DNA of 64,000 nucleotides from Streptomyces lydicus (GTDB lineage Bacteria; Actinomycetota; Actinomycetes; Streptomycetales; Streptomycetaceae): assembly GCF_000717345.1 (NCBI RefSeq), contig NZ_JNZA01000033.1, forward strand, positions 17,338 through 81,337, written 5' to 3'. A model generated the notes under the pieces. It was given only the letters and a program-made list of their open reading frames with translations. It did not search any database and had not been told where the DNA came from. This document shows positions 20,101 to 27,084 of the stretch, one piece after another. Position 1 is the stretch's first letter, and each line of letters begins with the position of its first letter. Both the position numbers and the translations under genes were made by a program.

Positions 20101-20576
20101 CGCGCGCGGTCGCGCTGGCGCTGGAGGGCCTGGCCGGCGTCCAGGCACAGGCCGGCCGGTTCGTCTCCGCGGCCCGGCTGTTGGGCGCCGCGGCGGCGCT
20201 GCGGGCCGCGGCCGGCGCGCCCCAGCCTGCCGCGGAGGGGGAGGACGTGGCCCGCAGCACAGCCGCGGCGCGCCGTGGTCTGGGCGAGGCGGCCTTCGGA
20301 ACGGCGTACCGCAGCGGGGCCGGGGTGGCCCCGGAGGTCCTGGCGGCGGAGGTGACGGACGTGCCTGGGGTCGCTGAAGCGACTGACATGGCCGAGGTGA
20401 CGGACGAGGCGAGGCGGAGGCGGGCTGACGTGGCGGAGCCGACGGGGGAGCCCGCGGGCAGCGTGCCCGGATCCCTCCGGTCTCCCCGTGAGTCCGCCGG
20501 CGTCCCGGAGTCCCGTGACTCCTACGGCGTCCCCGTGATCCCTCCGTCGACGCGCAGTTCGATCCCGTTGACGTAA
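17121..20576 (+). CDS. AfsR/SARP-type regulator with BTAD, NB-ARC and TPR regions
   Basis: A 1151-aa regulator. Residues 1-95 are an OmpR-type winged helix (FRVLAPLEV, LLAALLAHHGRPVSADRLVE, SLQSKVSQLRRAL) and about 100-255 the bacterial transcriptional activator domain. An AP-ATPase follows with P-loop GPGGVGKTR at about 309-317, Walker B LLLVLDNCEH and GIPLALELAATRVRALG. The rest is TPR-like helices to about 1080. Family members activate secondary-metabolite or differentiation genes. ATG 17121 is preferred, with GTG 17115 as an alternative; neither has a clear ribosome-binding site. The last about 70 residues are Glu/Ser/Pro-rich, low complexity, and their codons run antisense into the SDR gene (55-bp overlap), suggesting an extended C-terminus. 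Confidence 0.9.
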   Translation: MQFRVLAPLEVRSADGRSAPVPEKKVRALLAALLAHHGRPVSADRLVEHLWGARPPANPTASLQSKVSQLRRALDTAEPGARKLVVTAPPGYRLDVAADALDAGRFTALTARAHAAAGAQERAGLLGAALDLWHGPAFAGFADGDLIRPVAESLEEQRLTALEERAAARLELGEHAPLAAELAGLVARHPLRERLRALQLTALYRAGRQSEALTAYGEIRALLAEELGVDPGPELAAAHRAILRQEPWEPGGGAVTRDAGRAQVAVGTAPARPRTNLPAPLTALLGRQDAVRQVEQSLSDHRLLTLTGPGGVGKTRLALETAGRLGDTFPDGVWLVELGALSRPDDPARGRDTRCTAAELAETVLAVLGIREGAAGGPVAERLTGAVRGKRLLLVLDNCEHVIDAAAEVTAALLAAAPHLRTLVTSREPLGLPGEAVWAVPPLEPAGAVELFAARATAADPAFALDAGVTPVVAEICRRLDGIPLALELAATRVRALGVRELNARLDDRFRLLGAGRRGAPARQQTLRAVLDWSWELLPAPERTVLRRLAVQADGCTLRAAETVCAGDGVPQDEVLDLLARLVDRSLVTVARTAHGPRYRLLETVAAYCLERLAEAGELPAVRRRHHRYYTELAEQAEPLLYGADQRQWLERLDAEAANLRTALDGSIREGAADRALRLVNALAWYWFLRGRLAEAGRSLEAALAAGEAAAGSVAEGRRLRAAAWQVGMGSLAGGDADPVARAAAVLQRYEAHGEPRERAWAQWFLGYAQVGLGDPAAAAARLDRSLAAFRALGDRWGTAACLSSRAQGTRGDLAARRRDAEESAALFRELGDGWGQLQAADALGAMAEITGDYARAARLHEDGLRIAQELGLWIQASYKLTGLGRIALLTGDLARARDCHERGLRLAAEQSHRRGEMFAESGLALGARKEGRLDEAEARLRPWLEWCRGRDGDPGTAFALAELGFVAELRGDTGAARRLHLDGFEAARATGDPRAVALALEGLAGVQAQAGRFVSAARLLGAAAALRAAAGAPQPAAEGEDVARSTAAARRGLGEAAFGTAYRSGAGVAPEVLAAEVTDVPGVAEATDMAEVTDEARRRRADVAEPTGEPAGSVPGSLRSPRESAGVPESRDSYGVPVIPPSTRSSIPLT

Positions 20577-21361
20577 TCGGCGCGCGGGCTCGCCAGATAG
20601 GCGACCGCGGAGGCGATGTCCTCCGGGCGCCCCAGCCGGCCGGTCGGGTTGGGCGCGTACTCGGCGACGATCTCCGCCTCGTCCGGGCCGTCCGCCGACG
20701 CGTCCTCCCGACCCGCGGCGCCTGCTCCGCCGTTCGCTTCGTCTGCCTGGTCCTTTTCGTCCGTCTGGCCCTGGAGTATCCGGAACATCGACGGGCTGAC
20801 GATCACGCCCGGGCTCACGCAGTTCGCGGTGACGCCGGTCCCGGCGAGGTGCCGGGCCAGGCTCGTGGTCATGTTCACCACGGCGGCCTTGGCCGCGGAG
20901 TAGGCCACCATGTTGGGCAGCGGGGTCCGCACGGCGCGGCTGCCGATGGTGATCACCCGGCCCCAGCCGTACGCGCGCAGCGACGGCAGGAGCGTCTGGC
21001 TGACCCGCACCGTCGGCAGCACGTTCCCCTCGAAGGCGGCCCGCCAGTCGGACGGCTGGGCGCTGTCCCAGTCGTGCTCGGCGAACGGGCCGGCGTTGTT
21101 GACCAGGATGTGGGCGCCGAAGTCCCGTGCGGTGAGGGCGACCTGCTCGGCGACTCCGGGCTCCGTCAGGTCGCCGAGCACCACTTCGGCCCGTACGCCG
21201 CGGGCGGCGACGCGTTCGGCGACCGCCGCGGCGGCGCCGGCGTCGCGGCCGTGGACGAGGACGTCGCACCCCTCGTCCGCCAGCGTCTCGGCGATCGTCG
21301 TCCCGATACCCGAACTGCTGCCCGTCACCAGCGCGCCGTGTCCTGCCAGCCGTAGGTCCAT
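20522..21361 (-). CDS. Short-chain dehydrogenase/reductase
   Basis: A 279-aa classical SDR. It has the cofactor motif TGSSSGIG near residues 13-20, NNAG, catalytic Ser in TIGSRA, YSAAK (Tyr-Lys) and a C-terminal YVNGIELRVDGG. ATG 21361 gives MDLRLAGHGALVTG. An unusual Asp/Glu/Ala/Gly-rich insertion of about 30 residues (GQTDEKDQADEANG onward) sits in the substrate-binding loop between MFRILQ and EYAPNPTGRLGRPED. It may be a disordered expansion. It converges with and overlaps the AfsR-type gene. The substrate cannot be inferred. Confidence 0.9.
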   Translation of the reverse strand: MDLRLAGHGALVTGSSSGIGTTIAETLADEGCDVLVHGRDAGAAAAVAERVAARGVRAEVVLGDLTEPGVAEQVALTARDFGAHILVNNAGPFAEHDWDSAQPSDWRAAFEGNVLPTVRVSQTLLPSLRAYGWGRVITIGSRAVRTPLPNMVAYSAAKAAVVNMTTSLARHLAGTGVTANCVSPGVIVSPSMFRILQGQTDEKDQADEANGGAGAAGREDASADGPDEAEIVAEYAPNPTGRLGRPEDIASAVAYLASPRADYVNGIELRVDGGITGTP

Positions 21362-21481
21362 GACGGCCAGCCTAGGGGGTGTCGTCCGGATCGGGCCGGG
21401 CACACGGGGCACGGTCGGAAAGACACTCCCCGGAGCACCCGGGTACCGCCGGTCGCCGGGCCGCGACGGGCGCGCGGTCGA

Positions 21482-21504
21482 TTGTCAGTGGTGCGTGGGA
21501 GAGT
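21482..21504 (+). promoter_or_regulatory. PafBC / RecA-independent DNA-damage promoter-like motif
   Basis: TTGTCAGTG at 21482-21490, eight bases, then GAGAGT at 21499-21504. The RecA-independent damage promoter of mycobacteria and other actinobacteria, activated by PafBC, is TTGTCRGTG-N8-TAnnnT. The upstream half matches exactly; the -10 has one mismatch (G for T). It lies about 38 bp before the leader-ORF ATG at 21542 and upstream of a DNA-type exonuclease, a sensible target. Confidence 0.6.
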
Positions 21505-21541
21505 GGCGAGCGACGGGGGAAGTACCACCGAAGGAGGCCGT

Positions 21542-21649
21542 ATGAGCGAGCGCGGCAGGCAAGTCCCCCCGGCCGGAAGCCGGGGGATCGTCGTTGAAGG
21601 GTGCCGGGCCGGCGGGTGCGAGGCCGGGCGAAGCGAGGTAGCGGCATGA
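21542..21649 (+). CDS. 35-codon leader ORF translationally coupled to the exonuclease
   Basis: ATG 21542 follows an excellent ribosome-binding site (AAGGAGG, 21531-21537). The peptide begins MSERGRQVPPAGSRG and ends GCEAGRSEVAA. Its TGA overlaps the exonuclease ATG (ATGA at 21646-21649), so reinitiation coupling is expected. Inside it lies an 8-bp GC hairpin with loop CGGAA (21566-21586). The strong site for the micro-ORF, compared with the weak one of the exonuclease, argues that it is translated. The peptide resembles nothing known; its role is probably regulatory. Confidence 0.55.
   Translation: MSERGRQVPPAGSRGIVVEGCRAGGCEAGRSEVAA
21566..21586 (+). promoter_or_regulatory. Stable hairpin inside leader ORF
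   Basis: CCCCCGGC / GCCGGGGG, perfect 8-bp stem, loop CGGAA, within codons 9-15 of the leader ORF. Ribosome transit would melt it. It could affect transcript stability or readthrough into the exonuclease gene. Confidence 0.5.
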
Positions 21650-22365
21650 GCTGGCATCAGGGGCTGCTGGTCAGCTTCGACCTGGAGACGACGGGCACGG
21701 ACGTCGAGCAGGACCGCATCGTCACCGCCGCCGTGATCCGGCTGGAGGGCGACGGCCGGGCAGCCGGGCAGCAGACCTGGCTGCTGGATCCGGGGGTGCC
21801 GATTCCCGAGGAAGCGACGGCGATTCACGGCATTTCGACCGCATACGTCCAGGAGCACGGCCGGCCGCCCGCGACGGCGATAGACGAGATCACCGAGGCG
21901 CTGGCCGAGTCGCTGAGCGCGGACATACCGCTGGTGGTGATGAACGCCCGGTACGACCTCTCGCTCCTGGACCGTGAGTGCCGGCGGCACGGCGTGCGGA
22001 CCCTGAGCGAGCGGCTGGGGCGGGAGCCGGCGCCGGTCATCGATCCGCTCGTGCTCGACAAGCACGTGGACCGGTACCGCAAGGGCAAGCGCGCACTCCA
22101 GGCGCTGTGCGGTCACTACGGCGTACGGCTGGAGGGCGCCCATGAGGCGGGCGCCGACGCGGCGGCCGCGGCCGGTGTCGCCCGGCGGATCGGGGCCACG
22201 TACCCCGCCGTCGCGATCCCCTCCCCGCGCGACCTGCACGTTCTGCAGGAGCAGGCGGCCGCCGAACAAGCCGCGTCGTTCCAGGCGTATTTGCGGCGCT
22301 CCGGGGACCCGGAGGCGATAGTCGAGCCGGCCTGGCCGCTGATCCCGTACCAGGCCGGATCCTGA
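21646..22365 (+). CDS. DEDDh 3'-5' exonuclease (DnaQ/epsilon-like)
   Basis: A 239-aa exonuclease-domain protein. ExoI is SFDLETTGTD (Asp12, Glu14), ExoII is VVMNARYDLSLLDRE, and ExoIII is GAHEAGADA (His-x4-Asp, so DEDDh). A helical tail of about 60 residues follows. It degrades or proofreads 3' ends using two metal ions; the role in repair or RNA processing is unknown. It starts at ATG 21646, overlapping the leader-ORF stop. The PafBC-like promoter 150 bp upstream suggests induction by DNA damage. Confidence 0.9.
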   Translation: MSWHQGLLVSFDLETTGTDVEQDRIVTAAVIRLEGDGRAAGQQTWLLDPGVPIPEEATAIHGISTAYVQEHGRPPATAIDEITEALAESLSADIPLVVMNARYDLSLLDRECRRHGVRTLSERLGREPAPVIDPLVLDKHVDRYRKGKRALQALCGHYGVRLEGAHEAGADAAAAAGVARRIGATYPAVAIPSPRDLHVLQEQAAAEQAASFQAYLRRSGDPEAIVEPAWPLIPYQAGS

Positions 22366-22405
22366 CCGAGGGGGACACCGCCGGTCGGCCCGGTTCGGAG
22401 CGCTC

Positions 22406-22450
22406 CGGCTCGGACCGTCTCGGCTCGGACCGTTGCGGCTCGGACCGCCC
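22406..22450. repeat. Three-copy 15-bp tandem repeat between convergent genes
   Basis: CGGCTCGGACCG followed by a variable triplet, three times (22406-22420, 22421-22435, 22436-22450), with a degenerate fourth unit after it. It lies in the gap between the exonuclease and the phosphotransferase stops. Probably replication slippage; no function assigned. Confidence 0.8.
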
Positions 22451-22478
22451 CGGCGTGGCCCGGCTCAGGCTCCCGGCG

Positions 22479-23369
22479 TCAGAAGGGATACCACCGCACC
22501 GTCGCGTCCTTCTCCCGCAGGGAGGCGATCCGGCGCCGGAATTCCTTGAGCGCCGCCGGGTTGGCGGGTGCGTGCTGCGACACCCAGGCGCAGCTCGCCG
22601 TCTCCCGTGACCCGCGCAGCACGGCGCAGCCCTCCCAGTCCCGTACGTCCCAGCCGTAGACCGACACGAAGGCGTCGTAGGCGTCCGGGGCCAGGCCGTA
22701 ACGGTCCCGGCTCAGCGCCATCACGACCAGGTCGTGTTCGCGCAGATCGGAGGAGAAGGTCTCCAGGTCCACCAGCACCGGCCCGTCCGGCCCGACATGC
22801 ACGTTGCGGGTCAGTGCGTCGCCGTGGATCGGACCGCGGGGCAGATGCGGCTCCAGGGCCGTGGCGGCCGCGGCGAAGGCGTCCCGCCGGCCGCGCAGAT
22901 ACTCCGCGTCCGAGGACGGGACGGCGTCGCCCGCGAGCCGCAGCCAGCGCTCCACACCACCGAGCAACTCCCGCCGGGGAAGGGCGAACGGGGGCTCCGG
23001 CAGGGCGTGCACCAGCTTCAGCAGCGCGGCGAGATCGTGCGGCCCGGCGGGCCGGACGGCCTCCGGCAGCCGCTCCCAGTAGGTCACGGGATGCCCGTCG
23101 ACCAGCGTCGCGGCGGGCTCCGCGGCCCGTACGGCCGGCACGCCCTCGGCCGCCAGCCAGCGGGCCACGCGGAGTTCCCGCTCGGCGCGCTCCAGCAGTT
23201 CGGCGCTGCGGCCCACCCGTACGACCGGGCCGTCGTCGCCGAGGGCGAAAACGGCGTTCTCGCCGAGCGAGAGCAGCCGGGCGTCGGCCGCCGCGTCCGG
23301 CCGTCCGGCCGCGGCCAGCACGTCCCGGGCGCGCGCCTCCGTGAAGGCGACGGTGCTCGGTTCGGTCAT
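22479..23369 (-). CDS. Aminoglycoside-phosphotransferase-fold protein
   Basis: A 296-aa APH/choline-kinase-like protein. The catalytic loop GPIHGDALTRNVHVGPDG carries His-Gly-Asp and Asn, followed by VLVDLETFS with the metal-binding Asp. The N-lobe has ENAVFALGDDGPVVRVGR. The start ATG 23369 has AGGAGG seven nucleotides upstream. Such proteins phosphorylate small molecules (antibiotics, sugars, choline); most chromosomal Streptomyces members have unknown substrates and should not be assumed to be resistance genes. It is divergent from the ABC importer. Confidence 0.88.
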   Translation of the reverse strand: MTEPSTVAFTEARARDVLAAAGRPDAAADARLLSLGENAVFALGDDGPVVRVGRSAELLERAERELRVARWLAAEGVPAVRAAEPAATLVDGHPVTYWERLPEAVRPAGPHDLAALLKLVHALPEPPFALPRRELLGGVERWLRLAGDAVPSSDAEYLRGRRDAFAAAATALEPHLPRGPIHGDALTRNVHVGPDGPVLVDLETFSSDLREHDLVVMALSRDRYGLAPDAYDAFVSVYGWDVRDWEGCAVLRGSRETASCAWVSQHAPANPAALKEFRRRIASLREKDATVRWYPF

Positions 23370-23490
23370 GGTGATGCCTCCTGCGGTGCGTGATCGCGAC
23401 CAGTGTCCCAGGGCTCCGGCCGGCCGCCCACCGGGACCTACCGGATGCGGAGATCCGCCGGGGAAACCGCCCGGGACCTTGACTGTTGTG

Positions 23491-23516
23491 GCCGCCGTCA
23501 CGACGATGACGGCGGC
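23491..23516 (+). promoter_or_regulatory. Inverted repeat in the 5' region of the ABC importer operon
   Basis: GCCGCCGTC, 8-nt spacer, GACGGCGGC: perfect 9-bp arms in the 230-bp divergent gap. TTGACT at 23479-23484 could be a -35 element just before it. It may be an operator or a 5'UTR hairpin. Confidence 0.45.
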
Positions 23517-23552
23517 TGACGGGGAGCCGACACGGGGGACAGGGGGAGCGCG

Positions 23553-23603
23553 ATGGCAGCAGTGCCGATGGCACCCACACCGGGCGAGGGGGCGCTGCCG
23601 TGA
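23553..23603 (+). CDS. Putative 16-codon leader peptide of the sugar ABC operon
   Basis: ATG 23553 follows AGGGGGA (23541-23547) at good spacing and encodes MAAVPMAPTPGEGALP. Its TGA overlaps the GTG start of the first permease (GTGA, 23600-23603). The permease GTG has only GAGGGGGC upstream, inside this ORF, so translational coupling is plausible. Too short for homology assessment. Confidence 0.4.
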   Translation: MAAVPMAPTPGEGALP

Positions 23604-24535
23604 CCCTGACGTCCGCCCCGCGGCGCTCGGTGCCGGCCGTCTCCCGCGCCACCGGGGTCCGGCGCGACCATGGTGCGTGGTTCCTCGTGCTGCCCGCACT
23701 GATCCCGATCCTGGTGCTGAGCCTGGGGCCGCTGCTGTACGGCATCGGGCTGGCGTTCACCGACGCCCAGTCGGGCCGGAGCCAGGCCACCGGCTTCGTG
23801 GGGCTGCTGAACTTCTCCGACCTGTTCCAGGACACCCTTTTCTGGGACTCCTTCCGGATCGGCCTGGTGTGGGCTTTCGGCGTCACCGTCCCGCAGTTCT
23901 TCCTGGCCCTCGGCCTCGCCCTGCTGCTCAACCTGGATCTGCGGCTGCGCTGGCTGGCCCGCGCGCTGGCGATCATCCCGTGGGCGATGCCGGAGGTGGT
24001 GGTCGGCATCATGTGGCGGCTGGTCTACCACCCGGACGCCGGCGTCCTGAACGAGACACTGCGCGACCTCGGCCTGTCCGGCGCCGACGGGCGGGACTGG
24101 CTGAGCGGACTGGCCACCGCCCTGCCCGCGGTCGTCCTCGTCGGGGTCTGGGCCGGTATGCCGCAGACCACCGTGACCCTGCTCGCCGGGCTCCAGAACG
24201 TCCCCCGCGAACTGCACGAGGCCGCCGCCATGGACGGCGCGGGCGCCTGGCGCCGCTTCCGCGCGGTCACCTGGCCCGCCCTCCGGCCCGTCGCGCTCGC
24301 CGTCACCGCGCTCAACTTCATCTGGAACTTCAACTCCTTCGCCCTGGTCTTCGTGCTGACCGACGGCGGTCCCGGCGGGCGGACCAGGCTGCCGATGCTC
24401 TTCGCGTACGAAGAGGCGTTCCGCTACGGCCAGTTCGGGTACGCCGCGACGATGGGGCTGGCGATGGTCGCGGTGATCTCCGTCCTGCTGGCCCTCTATC
24501 TGGTCGGCCGGCTGAAGGGGGACGACGAACGGTGA
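23600..24535 (+). CDS. Carbohydrate ABC transporter permease (MalF type)
   Basis: A 311-aa inner-membrane permease of the CUT1 family with six predicted membrane segments (first WFLVLPALIPILVLSLGPLL). The EAA loop, which docks the ATPase, reads ELHEAAAMDGAGAWRRFRAV. GTG 23600 overlaps a leader peptide stop, and its own TGA overlaps the next start (GTGA). The operon has two permeases and a binding protein but no ATPase. In Streptomyces such importers are usually energised by the shared ATPase MsiK encoded elsewhere. The sugar is unknown. Confidence 0.92.
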   Translation: MTLTSAPRRSVPAVSRATGVRRDHGAWFLVLPALIPILVLSLGPLLYGIGLAFTDAQSGRSQATGFVGLLNFSDLFQDTLFWDSFRIGLVWAFGVTVPQFFLALGLALLLNLDLRLRWLARALAIIPWAMPEVVVGIMWRLVYHPDAGVLNETLRDLGLSGADGRDWLSGLATALPAVVLVGVWAGMPQTTVTLLAGLQNVPRELHEAAAMDGAGAWRRFRAVTWPALRPVALAVTALNFIWNFNSFALVFVLTDGGPGGRTRLPMLFAYEEAFRYGQFGYAATMGLAMVAVISVLLALYLVGRLKGDDER

Positions 24536-25434
24536 GCGCCACCGAGAAGCCGGCCGGCGGGAGGCGCGCGGAGGCCGGGCGCCGGACAGGACGCACCGGC
24601 GGCGCGCGACGCACCGCCACCCGCACCGGCCAGTACACCGCGCTGCTGGCCTACCTCCTCTTCCTCGCCTTCCCCTTCCTCTGGCTGCTCTCCACGGCGT
24701 TCAAGCCGCCGCGCGAGCTGGGCAGCCTGCACCCCACCTGGATACCGAAGGCGCCGACCCTGGAGAACTTCCGGCTGGCCTTCGAGCAACAGCCGCTGCT
24801 GGCCGCCGCCGGCAACAGCCTGCTGGCCGCGGCGGTGTCCGCGCTGGTCGCGATCGCGCTGGCCACGCCGATGGCGTACGTCCTGGCTCGCTACCGCAGC
24901 CGGCTCTCGCGGGCGGCCACCGGCTGGGTGGTGGTCAGCCAGGCGTTCCCGCTGGTGCTGGTGATCATCCCGCTGTTCCTGATCCTCAAGGGGCTGCACC
25001 TGGTGGACTCCCGGACCGGCCTGATCATGGTCTATGTCGTCTGGTCGCTGCCGTTCGCGCTGTGGATGCTGACCGGCTATGTCCGGTCGGTGCCGCCGGA
25101 GTTGGAGGAGGCCGCAGCCGTGGACGGCGCCGGGCGGGTCCGTACGCTCGTCTCGGTCACCGCGCCGCTGCTGGCACCGGGCATCGCCGCCACCGCGCTG
25201 TTCGCCTTCATCACCGCCTGGAACGAGTTCTTCTTCGCCCTGGTCCTGCTGAAAACGCCGGAGAAACAGACGCTGCCGGTCGTGCTGACCCACTTCATCG
25301 GAACGGAGGGCGTCGCCGACCTGGGTCCGCTCGCCGCCGCCGCGCTGCTCGCCACCCTCCCCAGCCTGCTGCTCTTCGCCGTCATCCAACGGCGCATCAC
25401 GGGCGGGATGCTCGCCGGGGCGGTGAAGAGCTGA
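24532..25434 (+). CDS. Carbohydrate ABC transporter permease (MalG type)
   Basis: A 300-aa CUT1 permease. After a basic cytoplasmic N-terminus of about 35 residues come six membrane segments, beginning YTALLAYLLFLAFPFLWLL. The EAA loop is ELEEAAAVDGAGRVRTLVSV and the typical late segment is FITAWNEFFFALVLL. The GTG start overlaps the MalF-type stop by 4 bp, and the stop overlaps the binding-protein ATG by one base (TGATG). Stoichiometric co-translation with its partner is expected. Confidence 0.92.
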   Translation: MSATEKPAGGRRAEAGRRTGRTGGARRTATRTGQYTALLAYLLFLAFPFLWLLSTAFKPPRELGSLHPTWIPKAPTLENFRLAFEQQPLLAAAGNSLLAAAVSALVAIALATPMAYVLARYRSRLSRAATGWVVVSQAFPLVLVIIPLFLILKGLHLVDSRTGLIMVYVVWSLPFALWMLTGYVRSVPPELEEAAAVDGAGRVRTLVSVTAPLLAPGIAATALFAFITAWNEFFFALVLLKTPEKQTLPVVLTHFIGTEGVADLGPLAAAALLATLPSLLLFAVIQRRITGGMLAGAVKS

Positions 25435-26762
25435 TGCGCGACGGGAACGAAGCGACGGCACCCGGGCGTTGGAACCGTCGGGGACTGCTCGCGGCCGCCG
25501 CCGCGCTGCCCGCCGCGGCCCTGCTGCCGGGCTGCTCCGGGGAGCGCCGGCGCCGCTCGTCCGGCGGCCGGATCACCCTGCGGTTCCAGTCGCTGGCCTG
25601 GCAGCAGGACTCCCTCAAGGCCAACAAACAGCTGGTCGCCGAGTGGAACGCCCATCACCCTGACATCCAGGTGCGCTACGTACAGGGAGCCTGGGCCACC
25701 GTCCACGACCAGCTGCTGACGTCCTTCGAGGGGGGCGAGGCGCCGGACATCATCCACGACGCCTCGGACGACCTCGCGGACTTCGCGTACGGCGGCGATC
25801 TCGCCGACCTCACCGCCCTGCTGCCGACGCGCCTGCGGCAGGACATCCCGCCGCACAGCTGGGAGACCGCCACTTTCAACGGCCGCGTGTACGGCGTCCC
25901 GTTCCTCCAGGAACCACGGGTGCTGATCGCCAACCGCGCCAAGCTGCGGCGCTCCGGCGTCCGCCTTCCCACTCCCGAACGCCCCTGGAGCTGGGAGGAG
26001 TTCGCGGAGGCCGCCAAGCGTCTGACGCGGGGCTCCGACTACGGCGTCGCCTGGCCGCTCAAGGAACCGGTCTCGGCCACCCTCAACCTCGCGCTCTCCA
26101 CGGGCGGCCGGGTCTTCCACCGCGGCCCGGACGGCAAGGTGGCGGTCCGCTTCGACGCCGTCGACCAGGTGGTGCCGCGCACCGTCCACGACCAGGTGAA
26201 CGTCGACCGCAGCGCCTCGCGCACGACCCTCGGCATGGGCGGCTCCGACACGCTCCCGGGCTTCTTCGCCGGGCGCTACGCGATGGTGCCGCTCGGGTTC
26301 TCGTACCGTCAGCAGATCGTCCAGCAGGCGCCCGAGGGATTCGACTGGACGGTGCTGCCCGCGCCCCGGGGCACCTCGGCGGCCCAGGGAGTGAGCCCGC
26401 AGACCCTCTCGATCGCCGAGGACTGCCCGTACAAGGAGGAGGCGATGGCCTTCATCGACTTCCTCCTCCGACCGCCGAACATGGTCCGTCTCGCCCTGGG
26501 GGACTGGCTGCTGCCGACGGGTCAGGAGGCTTTGAGGGACCCCGCGCTGCGGGTGGCGAAGCACGACTGGGCGACGGGCACGGCGCTCGCCGGGTCGCTG
26601 CGCTCGGCCCCGGCCCAGTCCGTGCGGGGCTACCCGGAGTGGAAGGACAAGATCGCGACTCCCGGTCTGCAGGAGTACTACAGCGGCGCCATCGGTCTGG
26701 ACGCCTTGCGCAAGCGGCTGGTCCGGGACGGCAATCTGGTGCTGGCGCGCTATCAACGCTGA
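25434..26762 (+). CDS. Sugar-binding lipoprotein of the ABC importer
   Basis: A 442-aa extracellular solute-binding protein (family 1). The signal sequence NRRGLLAAAAALPAAALLPG ends in a lipobox with Cys, and the Arg-Arg suggests Tat export before lipidation. The mature region has LVAEWNAHHPDIQVRYVQG, VYGVPFLQEPRVLIANR, PWSWEEFAEAAKRLT and FFAGRYAMVPLG, all usual in CUT1 binding proteins. The ATG overlaps the permease TGA. It is the last gene of the operon; placing the binding protein last is less common than first. Confidence 0.92.
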   Translation: MRDGNEATAPGRWNRRGLLAAAAALPAAALLPGCSGERRRRSSGGRITLRFQSLAWQQDSLKANKQLVAEWNAHHPDIQVRYVQGAWATVHDQLLTSFEGGEAPDIIHDASDDLADFAYGGDLADLTALLPTRLRQDIPPHSWETATFNGRVYGVPFLQEPRVLIANRAKLRRSGVRLPTPERPWSWEEFAEAAKRLTRGSDYGVAWPLKEPVSATLNLALSTGGRVFHRGPDGKVAVRFDAVDQVVPRTVHDQVNVDRSASRTTLGMGGSDTLPGFFAGRYAMVPLGFSYRQQIVQQAPEGFDWTVLPAPRGTSAAQGVSPQTLSIAEDCPYKEEAMAFIDFLLRPPNMVRLALGDWLLPTGQEALRDPALRVAKHDWATGTALAGSLRSAPAQSVRGYPEWKDKIATPGLQEYYSGAIGLDALRKRLVRDGNLVLARYQR

Positions 26763-27084
26763 GCCCGCGCCGGGTGTCGGACGCACAACGCCCCGGTTCC
26801 GCACCGGCGGGCCGCCGCTCCGGAACCGCTTGTAACCCTCTGTTGCCCGTATGTAAACGGAGTTGAGCCCCTGAGGTTCAACCCATGGGGTTTCTTTGAC
26901 CGGTTCTGTAGCAACTTCGCCAATTTTGCAGCCTTGTTGCTTATCTCACACGGCCGGGCCCCCCTTGAATTGAACTCATCAATCAGACAGGGTTTCGAAC
27001 CAGCCCGACGCAGATCTTCCTGCGTCCAGGGGCTGTTGGCGCAACGCTTTCCCCCCACACCACAAAACGAGGAGAACCCTCGCA
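26763..27084 (+). promoter_or_regulatory. 322-bp AT-richer promoter/5'UTR region of the subtilase gene
   Basis: No ORF with coding character is seen. The stretch is noticeably richer in A/T than its surroundings. It holds several inverted repeats: AACCC-ATG-GGGTT, AGCAAC/GTTGCT (26910-26915, 26936-26941) and GACGCA/TGCGTC (27007-27012, 27021-27026). GAGGAG at 27070-27075 serves the protease. This is a regulated-looking upstream region; no specific regulator is assigned. Confidence 0.5.

Noticed and set aside
15738-21269. 1843-codon minus-strand open frame
   Set aside because: Runs antisense to the HEPN and AfsR-type genes with no domain signature except out-of-frame noise; a GC artefact.
22479-23369. 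Calling the APH-fold protein an aminoglycoside resistance gene
   Set aside because: The catalytic loop defines only the kinase-like fold; chromosomal actinobacterial members mostly have other or unknown substrates.
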